From an uncultured Collinsella sp. (GTDB lineage: Bacteria; Actinomycetota; Coriobacteriia; Coriobacteriales; Coriobacteriaceae): a stretch of 9,578 nt of DNA. This document shows positions 1 through 5,641 of this stretch, in pieces; the first letter of the stretch is position 1, and every line of letters starts with the position of its first letter. The notes under the pieces are model-generated. The model was not told the origin of the DNA. It searched no databases and worked only from the letters and a program-made list of their open reading frames with translations. The position numbers were made by a program, and so were the translations under genes. The stretch covers positions 1 through 9,578 of the forward strand of contig CABTZA010000062.1 of the NCBI GenBank assembly GCA_902489225.1, read 5' to 3'.

Positions 1-992
1 CCGCGCTTCCACCACAGCAGGCTGCGATGAAGCACACCGTCCGAAAGCACCATGAACAGGCCCATGGTAAACGGAATAAAGCACATCACGGCAAAGGCCG
101 AGAACACGCCCGAGATGGCCGATAGCACCAAAAACGGCGCCACGATGCCCATCAGGTAAAAACCGGTACGGGCCTTGCCTTCCAGGCGCTCGGCCTCAAC
201 ATGGGCCCGACCGACCAGATCACCGCCAGAGGCGCCGTTGGTGCCGGCGTGACCCATGCCGCCAATACGGACCTCGTCGCCATCGTGCGTGCCGGCGGGA
301 AACTCAATCGTCTGCTCGGAGGTCACACGGGTTCGCCCGCTGCCGCCGCAATCGGGACAGGGGTCGGCGACGACCTTACCGGAGCCACCGCACTCAGGGC
401 AGACAGACTGGAACGTGCCGGCACCAAACAGAAAGGACAGGTCGACATCGATGTGGCCGCGACCGCCGCAGCTCGGACAGGTATGTGCATGCTCGGACGA
501 AACAGAGCCCGAACCGCCGCAGTGACCACAGGTATCGAAGCGCGTATAGCGGACGGTCTTGCGGGCACCGCCCTTGGCCTCCTTGGCGTCGAGCTTAATA
601 TCGACGACCACGTTGGCGCCGTTCTCGGGATTATAGGCAGCCTGCCCGCGACGCGGCTGACCCCAGGCGCCACCAAAGGGAAAGCCGCCCTCAAAGGGAT
701 TGCCGTAGCCCGCGCTGCCGGCGTAACCGCCGCCATAGGGCGAAGCCGTGGGAGCGCCGGCAAAGGGATTGCCCGAGCGCATGGCGTCGTAGCGCGCACG
801 CTTCTGCTCGTCCGAAAGCACAGCATAGGCCTCGGAAACCTCTTTGAACTTTTCCTCGGCATCCGGTTCTTTGTTGACGTCCGGATGGAGCTTGCGGGCC
901 TTTTGCTGGAAGGCTTTCTGTATATCACGCGAGGTGGCGTCCTTGGAGACACCCAAAATCTCGTAGTAATCTTTTTCGTTCATCGTCGCCAT
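1..992 (-). CDS. DnaJ-family co-chaperone with a hydrophobic (membrane) tail, 3' end off the window
   Basis: The first 330 codons are visible; the frame is still open at the left edge. Residues 8-70 form a J-domain with the HPD motif at 36-38, which in this family stimulates DnaK ATPase. Residues 73-110 are Gly/Phe-rich. Residues 123-154 and 221-265 match the split C-terminal domain I. Between them is a complete zinc finger of four CxxCxGxG repeats, with cysteine pairs at 155/158, 172/175, 198/201 and 212/215. Canonical DnaJ would continue into domain II and a dimerisation region. Instead, after GGDLVGRAHV and a short basic linker, residues 278-317 are strongly hydrophobic (probably two membrane helices), followed by HRSLLWWKR. 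The start at 992 is chosen because an AGGAGGT Shine-Dalgarno (1001-1007) lies 8 nt upstream; ATG 983 is an in-frame alternative. Codon choice in the tail stays GC3-rich, so a recent frameshift looks unlikely. J-domain family is certain; membrane location is inferred. Confidence 0.93.
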   Translation of the reverse strand, partial: MATMNEKDYYEILGVSKDATSRDIQKAFQQKARKLHPDVNKEPDAEEKFKEVSEAYAVLSDEQKRARYDAMRSGNPFAGAPTASPYGGGYAGSAGYGNPFEGGFPFGGAWGQPRRGQAAYNPENGANVVVDIKLDAKEAKGGARKTVRYTRFDTCGHCGGSGSVSSEHAHTCPSCGGRGHIDVDLSFLFGAGTFQSVCPECGGSGKVVADPCPDCGGSGRTRVTSEQTIEFPAGTHDGDEVRIGGMGHAGTNGASGGDLVGRAHVEAERLEGKARTGFYLMGIVAPFLVLSAISGVFSAFAVMCFIPFTMGLFMVLSDGVLHRSLLWWKR

Positions 993-1034
993 GCGCGGCA
1001 ACCTCCTGCTCACAGCAGCGTATATATTGCGGTA

Positions 1035-1049
1035 ATTCTACCCGAGCGG
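1035..1049 (-). promoter_or_regulatory. Candidate promoter of the DnaJ-like gene (-10 TAGAAT)
   Basis: In the 58-nt gap after hemW, the minus strand reads CCGCTCGGG then TAGAAT (1040-1035). This fits the TANNNT -10 form and would put a start site near 1028, giving a leader of about 36 nt that contains the Shine-Dalgarno. No good TTGACA-like -35 is visible, and a second AT-rich stretch (TATATA, about 1020-1027) is an alternative -10. No CIRCE or HAIR heat-shock operator is seen. The gene could instead be co-transcribed with hemW, as no terminator separates them. Confidence 0.35.
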
Positions 1050-1050
1050 C

Positions 1051-2283
1051 CTAGGCTAGACCCCAAAACAGCTCGAACAGCACATTTCCATCGAGCCAGC
1101 CCAAGTGAGTGGGCGCTAAACGAGCACGGACGCGACCTGCGATAACGTCTTTCGAGGTGACGCGCCCCGCATGTCCTTCAATATGATCGGGCACCCAGGT
1201 GGCAAGGCCCAACTCGACCGCACGGTCGCAGGCCGCCGCCAACTCATCTGCAGCGATCACGCTTGCCGAGCGAACCAACAGATCGGGCCCAATGCCACGC
1301 GTCATGCGACAGGCAAGCATCAAATCCTCGGCCGCCGCCTCGCGCTGCGACAGATACTCGGCATCAAACGTCGTCGCGGCATCGTCGCGTTGCACCAAGC
1401 GCACGCGATACGCATCGCCGCGAGCAAGCACGTCGGGAAACAGCCCGGCCAAGCGATCGAAATCCTCGGCGTCGAGCATACCGGCGGCAGAGCGGCCCAA
1501 ACCCAAATAGCCCTGTCCGGTCCAATAGGCAATGTTGTGGGCGCACTCATGGCCGTCGAGCGCGTAGCTTGCCACCTCATACGGATGATAGCCGGCCGCA
1601 CTCAGGCGCTCACGCGCCGCATCCATGCATGCAGCCTGAAAATCCTCGTCGGGCTCGAGCGACTCGTCGCGACACGCCATGCGATAGAGCGGCGTGCCCT
1701 CCTCGAGCGTGAGCGGGTACACCGACACATGATGCGGCGCCGCCGCCAACACGCCATCGAGTGTGCGCTGCCAGCTTAGGTCGGTCTGCCCGGGAAGGCC
1801 GCACATCAGGTCGCACGACACGACAAGCCCAGCGTCCTTGACCGTCGTGATGGCAGCGAGCGCCCGATCGGCATCGTGAATGCGGCCGATGGCGGTAAGT
1901 TCGGCGTTATCGAGCGTTTGCACGCCCAGAGAGACGCGCGTGACACCCACCCCGGCAAGCGCAGTGGCAAGCTCTGCGGTCAGCGATTCGGGATTGGCCT
2001 CGCAGGTAAACTCAACAGGCTTGCACCACGCAGAGATACGCCGGGCAAATTCTACCAAACGCTCCCCCGCCAGCGACGGCGTGCCGCCGCCAACATAGAC
2101 GGTGCGGATCTGTGCAAGCGCGCCTGCGTCGCCAAAAGCATCGAGGCGCGCATACAACTGCTCAAAATAGGTATCGAGCGCAACGCTCATGTTGCACGGA
2201 GCAAAACTGCGTGAGTCAAAGTCACAGTACCGGCATTTTTGGGCGCAAAACGGCACATGCACGTACAGCGCGGTAACGGCCAC
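1051..2283 (-). CDS. hemW: HemW, radical SAM haem chaperone (formerly called HemN-like oxygen-independent coproporphyrinogen oxidase)
   Basis: A 410-residue protein of normal HemW length. YVHVPFCAQKCRYCDF at 7-22 carries the CxxxCxxC radical-SAM triad (C13, C17, C20) that binds a [4Fe-4S] cluster. The residue two after C20 is Phe, not the extra Cys of true HemN (CxxxCxxCxC), which favours HemW over a real coproporphyrinogen dehydrogenase. GGGTPS (65-70), EANPE (95-99), SLGVQT (118-123) and GLPGQT (162-167) are the SAM-binding barrel motifs, and the C-terminal third matches the HemN_C region. Characterised HemW proteins bind haem and hand it to acceptor proteins; the acceptor here is unknown. 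The start is GTG at 2283, with GGAGG (2291-2295) 7 nt upstream inside the last codons of dusB. The dusB stop is only 2 nt away, so the two are probably translationally coupled. Confidence 0.95.
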   Translation of the reverse strand: MAVTALYVHVPFCAQKCRYCDFDSRSFAPCNMSVALDTYFEQLYARLDAFGDAGALAQIRTVYVGGGTPSLAGERLVEFARRISAWCKPVEFTCEANPESLTAELATALAGVGVTRVSLGVQTLDNAELTAIGRIHDADRALAAITTVKDAGLVVSCDLMCGLPGQTDLSWQRTLDGVLAAAPHHVSVYPLTLEEGTPLYRMACRDESLEPDEDFQAACMDAARERLSAAGYHPYEVASYALDGHECAHNIAYWTGQGYLGLGRSAAGMLDAEDFDRLAGLFPDVLARGDAYRVRLVQRDDAATTFDAEYLSQREAAAEDLMLACRMTRGIGPDLLVRSASVIAADELAAACDRAVELGLATWVPDHIEGHAGRVTSKDVIAGRVRARLAPTHLGWLDGNVLFELFWGLA

Positions 2284-2285
2284 CG

Positions 2286-3329
2286 TTAGGCCTCCAACGG
2301 ATGAGCGGGCACCGACTCGCCGGCGGCAAGTGCGGCCTCACAGGCCACCACATCGTGCTCGATATCATCGACCAGTGCCATGAACTCCTCGTATGTGGAG
2401 CAACGCACCACCTGAGCGCGCCAGGCGGCAGCATGGGGCATGCCCTTTAGATACCAGCTTGCGTACGTGCGGGCACGCGACATGAGCGGCAACAGCTCGT
2501 GCGTGAGCGTCAGGTGCTCGCGCAGGGCATCCAGGCGCTCAACCGAGGAGCGAGAAGGAACCGGCGTGCCATCGAGTGCAAGGGCTCGGGCATCGCCGAA
2601 CACCCATGGATTGCCGTAGATGCCGCGCGCGATAAACACCGCGCTGGCACCCGAGCTTTGCAGATGCTCAGCAGCGTCCTCTGCCGAGAACACATCGCCC
2701 GAACCGATAACGGGAATCTCGACGGCGTCGGCCACCTCATCGACGACCGACCAATCGGCCTGGCCCGTATAGAGCTGCGTGGCGCAGCGACCATGTACCG
2801 CCACCGCGGCGGCCCCTGCTCCCTCAAGCATCTGGGCAAACGTCGCGGCGTTGCGGTCTTCGGCGTAAAAGCCCTTACGGATTTTTACGGTCACGGGCAC
2901 ATGCGCCGCGCCCACCGCCGCCTCGACGATCTGCTCGGCCAGATCGGGAGTGCGCATAAGCGCCGAGCCCTCGCCCTTGGTGACGACCTTGCGAGCCGGG
3001 CAGGCCATGTTGATATCGATCAGCGACAGGCGATCGCCCACACGCTCCTCGACGGCAGCAACAGCGCTCGCAAACTGATCGGGCTTGGAGCCAAAGAGCT
3101 GCACGCAGATCTGCTGCTCCTCATCGGCCGGCAGTACCAGGCGCCACGTCTTATTGCTGGCATAGGCAAGGCCCGCCACGCTCACCATCTCGCTATAGGC
3201 AAGATGGGCACCGCGGCGGCGGCACATGATGCGATAGGCGGGATCGGTCACGCCCGCCATGGGAGCCATAAGGAACGGCTGCTCGGCATAGGCGCCAAGC
3301 AACCGCTTGCTGTATTCAGAAAGTGCCAT
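2286..3329 (-). CDS. dusB: tRNA-dihydrouridine synthase, DusB type
   Basis: A 347-residue flavoenzyme that would reduce specific uridines in the tRNA D-loop to dihydrouridine using FMN and NAD(P)H. Visible family motifs: MAPMAGVTD at 21-29 (FMN-binding first strand), DINMACPARKV at 105-115 with the catalytic cysteine at C110, VTVKIRKG at 146-153, HGR at 179-181, GSGDVFS at 209-215 and ARGIYGNPW at 234-242, in the expected TIM-barrel order. The C-terminal 90 residues fit the helical tRNA-binding domain. It resembles DusB/NifR3 more than the other Dus subfamilies, but subfamily assignment from sequence alone is moderate. The ATG lies 4 nt after the lepA stop. A weak GGTGG Shine-Dalgarno (about 3343-3347) sits rather far upstream, so coupling to lepA is likely. 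Firmicutes clusters usually have lepA next to hemW, so its placement here is notable. Confidence 0.93.
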   Translation of the reverse strand: MALSEYSKRLLGAYAEQPFLMAPMAGVTDPAYRIMCRRRGAHLAYSEMVSVAGLAYASNKTWRLVLPADEEQQICVQLFGSKPDQFASAVAAVEERVGDRLSLIDINMACPARKVVTKGEGSALMRTPDLAEQIVEAAVGAAHVPVTVKIRKGFYAEDRNAATFAQMLEGAGAAAVAVHGRCATQLYTGQADWSVVDEVADAVEIPVIGSGDVFSAEDAAEHLQSSGASAVFIARGIYGNPWVFGDARALALDGTPVPSRSSVERLDALREHLTLTHELLPLMSRARTYASWYLKGMPHAAAWRAQVVRCSTYEEFMALVDDIEHDVVACEAALAAGESVPAHPLEA

Positions 3330-3333
3330 GGAC

Positions 3334-5145
3334 CTACTCGTCCACCTTGAGAATCGCCATAAAGGCCTCCTGCGGAACCTCGACCGAGCCGATGGCCTTC
3401 ATGCGCTTTTTGCCCTCTTTCTGCTTCTCGAGCAGCTTGCGCTTTCGCGAGATATCGCCGCCATAACACTTGGCCAGCACGTCCTTGCGGCGCGCTTTGA
3501 CGGTAGAGCGGGCAATGATCTTGTTGCCGATGGCGCCCTGGATAGGCACCTCGAACAGCTGGCGCGGAATGATTTCCTTGAGCTTGTCGCACAGACCGCG
3601 GGCCAGGCCATAAGCCTTATCCTTGTGCACGATAAACGACAGCGCGTCCACCTCGTCGCCCGAAAGCAGGATGTCGAGCTTGACGAGCTCGGAGGGGCGA
3701 TATTCGTTGAACTCGTAGTCGAGCGAGGCGTAACCCTTGGTGCGGCTCTTGAGCTGGTCAAAAAAGTCCAGAATGAGCTCGGCAAGCGGCATGTCGAAAC
3801 GCATCTCGACCGATTTGCTCGTGAGATGGATCATGTCGGTTGTAATGCCGCGATGCTCGATAGCGAGCTGCATGACGGCACCCGTATACTCGGGCGGACA
3901 GATAATCTTGGCCTTGAGGTAGGGCTCCTCGATGCGCTCGATGCGCGTAGCCTCGGGCAGATCCTGCGGGCTGCGAACATCAATCATCTCGCCGTCGGTC
4001 TTGTAGACGTGATAGTCCACCGAAGGGCTCGTGGCAATCAGGTCCAGGTTGAACTCGCGCTCCAGGCGCTCCTTGACGACCTCCATATGCAGCAGGCCCA
4101 AGAAGCCAACGCGGAAACCAAAGCCGAGCGCCACCGAAGTCTCGGGCTCCCACACCAACGACGGGTCGTTGACATGCAGCTTATCGAGCGCGTCACGCAG
4201 GTTCTCGTAGTCCTTGTTATCGATCGGGAACAGGCCCGTATAGACCATGGGCTTAGCCTCGCGGTAACCGGGAAGCGGCTCGGGGCAGGGGTTCGACGCC
4301 CAGGTAAGGGTGTCGCCCACGCGAACGGCCTCGGGGTCCTTCAGGCCCGTGACCACGTATCCGACCTCGCCGACCGTCAGCGCGTCGACCGGCGTCTCGG
4401 CGGGACGCTTGACGCCCACGCCATCGACCAAAAAGTCGCCCTTTGCCTGCATCATGCGCAAGGTATCGCCCTTTTTGATGGAGCCGTCAAAGATGCGCAC
4501 CGTGGCGACGACGCCACGATACTCGTCGAAGTATGAATCCAGAATGAGTGCCTTGAGCGGCGCATTCGCATCGCCCTTGGGCGGAGAGATCAGAAAGACA
4601 ATGGACTCCAGCAGATCGTGGATGCCCTCGCCGGTCTTGCCCGAGACACACACGGCATCATCGGCAGGGATCGCCAGGTCATCCTCGATCTCGGTCTTAA
4701 CCTCGTCGGGATGAGCCGAGGGCAGGTCGATCTTGTTGATGGCCGGCACAATGTCCAGATTGGCGTTCATGGCAAGCGTCGCGTTGGAGACGGTCTGTGC
4801 CTCGACGCCCTGTGTGGCGTCGACAACGAGCACCGCGCCCTCACAGGCTGCCAGCGAGCGCGAGACCTCATAGGTAAAGTCCACGTGGCCCGGCGTATCG
4901 ATCAGATTGAACTGATACGTCTCGCCATCGTCGGCGTCATAGGACACGCGAACGGCATTGGACTTGATCGTGATGCCGCGCTCGCGCTCGATATCCATGG
5001 TGTCGAGCAGCTGCGACTCCATGTCGCGCTCGTCGACGGTATGGGTGAGCTCGAGAATGCGGTCACTGATCGTGGACTTGCCATGGTCGATGTGCGCAAC
5101 AATCGAGAAGTTGCGGATGTGGGAAATGTCAATTGAAGTATTCAT
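3334..5145 (-). CDS. lepA: Elongation factor 4 (LepA), ribosome-associated translational GTPase
   Basis: A 603-residue protein, close to the family norm of about 600. GTPase motifs are complete: AHIDHGKST at 17-25 (G1), RGITI at 56-60 (G2), DTPGH at 83-87 (G3), NKID at 137-140 (G4) and SGK at 168-170 (G5). The rest follows EF-G-like domains II, III and V, ending in the LepA-specific C-terminal domain (GGDISRKRKLLEKQKEGKKR and a final AILKVDE). LepA binds the ribosome and has been linked to back-translocation, initiation and ribosome assembly; its exact role is debated. The chosen start is ATG 5145, giving MNTSIDISHIRNFSIVAHID, typical of the family. An in-frame ATG at 5205 would add 20 unfamily-like residues encoded by the rpsT terminator and is rejected. 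No clear Shine-Dalgarno precedes 5145. Instead a TAAGAT -10-like box lies 7 nt away, suggesting a leaderless mRNA. It heads the tightly packed lepA-dusB-hemW unit. Confidence 0.97.
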   Translation of the reverse strand: MNTSIDISHIRNFSIVAHIDHGKSTISDRILELTHTVDERDMESQLLDTMDIERERGITIKSNAVRVSYDADDGETYQFNLIDTPGHVDFTYEVSRSLAACEGAVLVVDATQGVEAQTVSNATLAMNANLDIVPAINKIDLPSAHPDEVKTEIEDDLAIPADDAVCVSGKTGEGIHDLLESIVFLISPPKGDANAPLKALILDSYFDEYRGVVATVRIFDGSIKKGDTLRMMQAKGDFLVDGVGVKRPAETPVDALTVGEVGYVVTGLKDPEAVRVGDTLTWASNPCPEPLPGYREAKPMVYTGLFPIDNKDYENLRDALDKLHVNDPSLVWEPETSVALGFGFRVGFLGLLHMEVVKERLEREFNLDLIATSPSVDYHVYKTDGEMIDVRSPQDLPEATRIERIEEPYLKAKIICPPEYTGAVMQLAIEHRGITTDMIHLTSKSVEMRFDMPLAELILDFFDQLKSRTKGYASLDYEFNEYRPSELVKLDILLSGDEVDALSFIVHKDKAYGLARGLCDKLKEIIPRQLFEVPIQGAIGNKIIARSTVKARRKDVLAKCYGGDISRKRKLLEKQKEGKKRMKAIGSVEVPQEAFMAILKVDE

Positions 5146-5152
5146 GCGGACT

Positions 5153-5167
5153 ATCTTACCCGAGCGG
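5153..5167 (-). promoter_or_regulatory. Candidate leaderless promoter of lepA (-10 TAAGAT)
   Basis: On the minus strand CCGCTCGGG is followed by TAAGAT (5158-5153), then 7 nt (AGTCCGC), then the lepA ATG. That spacing would start transcription at or next to the start codon, a layout common for leaderless actinobacterial genes and consistent with the missing Shine-Dalgarno. A -35 element would fall inside the terminator stem (about 5176-5181, CTCCAT) and is poor. The 11-nt sequence CCGCTCGGGTA is identical to the one before the -10 of the DnaJ-like gene. Confidence 0.45.
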
Positions 5168-5170
5168 TAC

Positions 5171-5207
5171 AAAAAATGGAGCCTGTTCCATAAAACAGGC
5201 TCCATTT
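5171..5207 (-). terminator. Intrinsic terminator of rpsT
   Basis: A perfect 14-bp inverted repeat (arms 5174-5187 and 5194-5207, 6-nt loop) encodes a hairpin with core GGAGCCTGTT/AACAGGCTCC. On the minus strand the stem is followed by a run of six T (5176-5171, partly within the stem base). It sits 34 nt after the rpsT stop and ends 25 nt before lepA. The opposite direction has a shorter T tract and no gene to terminate, so the minus-strand reading is preferred. Confidence 0.93.
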
Positions 5208-5241
5208 ATGCGCGTAATCTGTGTGGTGTGAAATTTACAAC

Positions 5242-5508
5242 TTAAGCGTTGATGCTGTTCACGAGCTTGGCAAGACCGGACTTGCGGTTGGAAGCCTGGT
5301 TCTTGTGGATAACATGCTTGGCGGCAGCCATGTCGAGACGCTTGGTGACGGTCTTGAGGGCAGCCTGGGCCTTCTCGGCGTCGCCCTCGGCGACGGCGGA
5401 CTGGACGTGCTTGGTCAGCGTCTTGAGCTCGGACTTGACAGCCTTGTTACGCATGCGAGCTGCCTCATTGGTGCGGATACGCTTCTTCTGAGACTTGATG
5501 TTTGCCAC
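5242..5508 (-). CDS. rpsT: 30S ribosomal protein S20
   Basis: An 88-residue basic, helical protein (S20 is 87 residues in E. coli) that binds 16S rRNA in the body of the small subunit. The N-terminus ANIKSQKKRIRTNEAARMRNKAVKS and the C-terminal HKNQASNRKSGLAKLV region are the S20 signatures. The start is GTG 5508, not ATG: a longer in-frame reading from ATG 5577 adds 23 residues foreign to the family, whereas AAGGA (5518-5522) lies 9 nt upstream of the GTG. E. coli rpsT also uses a non-AUG start (UUG), linked there to autogenous control, so the GTG may be functional. The gene has its own candidate promoter, a foldable leader and a strong terminator, so it appears to form a separate unit between holA and lepA. 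Confidence 0.97.
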   Translation of the reverse strand: MANIKSQKKRIRTNEAARMRNKAVKSELKTLTKHVQSAVAEGDAEKAQAALKTVTKRLDMAAAKHVIHKNQASNRKSGLAKLVNSINA

Positions 5509-5513
5509 TTCTG

Positions 5514-5533
5514 GAGTTCCTTTCGAGTTCCTT
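5514..5533 (-). repeat. Tandem 9-nt direct repeat carrying two Shine-Dalgarno copies before rpsT
   Basis: On the minus strand AAGGAACTC occurs twice with an 11-nt period (5533-5525 and 5522-5514). Each copy contains an AAGGA ribosome-binding core. Only the downstream copy is at normal spacing from the rpsT GTG (9 nt); the upstream copy overlaps a possible leader stem. Confidence 0.6.
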
Positions 5534-5578
5534 GCAAAAAATGTATGACACCTCTGAGACACGGTGAGGTCATGCAAG
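5531..5578 (-). promoter_or_regulatory. Foldable 5' leader of rpsT mRNA
   Basis: The minus-strand leader can form three stacked helices: CTTGC (5578-5574) with GCAAG (5535-5531), ATGAC (5573-5569) with GTCAT (5549-5545), and CTC (5568-5566) with GAG (5554-5552). A GT bulge, an 11-nt apical loop and a U-rich asymmetric loop interrupt them. The structure would begin almost exactly at the predicted start site. It could be the target of S20 autoregulation, but that is inference and the pairing was found by eye. Confidence 0.35.
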
Positions 5579-5583
5579 CGCCT

Positions 5584-5592
5584 ACTATAGCA
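5584..5592 (-). promoter_or_regulatory. Extended -10 promoter of rpsT
   Basis: The minus strand reads TGC TATAGT (5592-5584), an extended -10 element one mismatch from TATAAT. It would start transcription near 5575-5577, giving a leader of about 70 nt. At 17 nt spacing the -35 position (TATCCC) is poor, as is common for extended -10 promoters. The holA stop lies about 50 nt upstream with no terminator between, so readthrough from holA is also possible. Confidence 0.6.
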
Positions 5593-5641
5593 CGCTCCCC
5601 CTCAAAGGGATAGAACGAATTTGTCAAATAGGCAGGTATCA

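Noticed and set aside
323..952. 209-codon minus-strand open frame inside the DnaJ-like gene
   Set aside because: Out of frame with the motif-bearing reading and made mostly of Arg, Ser, Pro and Ala; a shadow.
1006..1018. Short hairpin CTGCT-GTG-AGCAG next to the DnaJ-like Shine-Dalgarno
   Set aside because: Five base pairs with a 3-nt loop is too weak to claim as a regulatory element.
993..1050. CIRCE or HAIR heat-shock operator before the DnaJ-like gene
   Set aside because: Neither inverted repeat is present in the gap.
201..1145. 314-codon plus-strand open frame opposite the DnaJ-like gene and the end of hemW
   Set aside because: Low-complexity Ala/Gly/Arg shadow of the J-protein frame, whose zinc-finger and HPD motifs on the other strand are unambiguous.
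2499..3350. 283-codon plus-strand open frame opposite dusB
   Set aside because: Fully antisense to an intact, motif-complete dusB; no recognisable domain.
3307..4536. 409-codon open frame on the plus strand opposite lepA
   Set aside because: Composition (rich in His, Arg, Asp, Leu) is that of a shadow frame created by GC-rich third positions in lepA; it matches no family and has no separate promoter or gap.
5146..5205. Upstream ATG extending LepA by 20 residues
   Set aside because: The added codons are the rpsT terminator hairpin, there is no Shine-Dalgarno, and the extension is unlike LepA N-termini.
5509..5577. Upstream ATG extending S20 by 23 residues
   Set aside because: Lies at the predicted transcription start and adds non-family sequence; the GTG has a correctly spaced ribosome-binding site.
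5622..5627. Perfect TTGACA on the minus strand upstream of rpsT
   Set aside because: It is 32 nt from the TATAGT box and no -10 lies at 16-18 nt, so it is probably coincidental.
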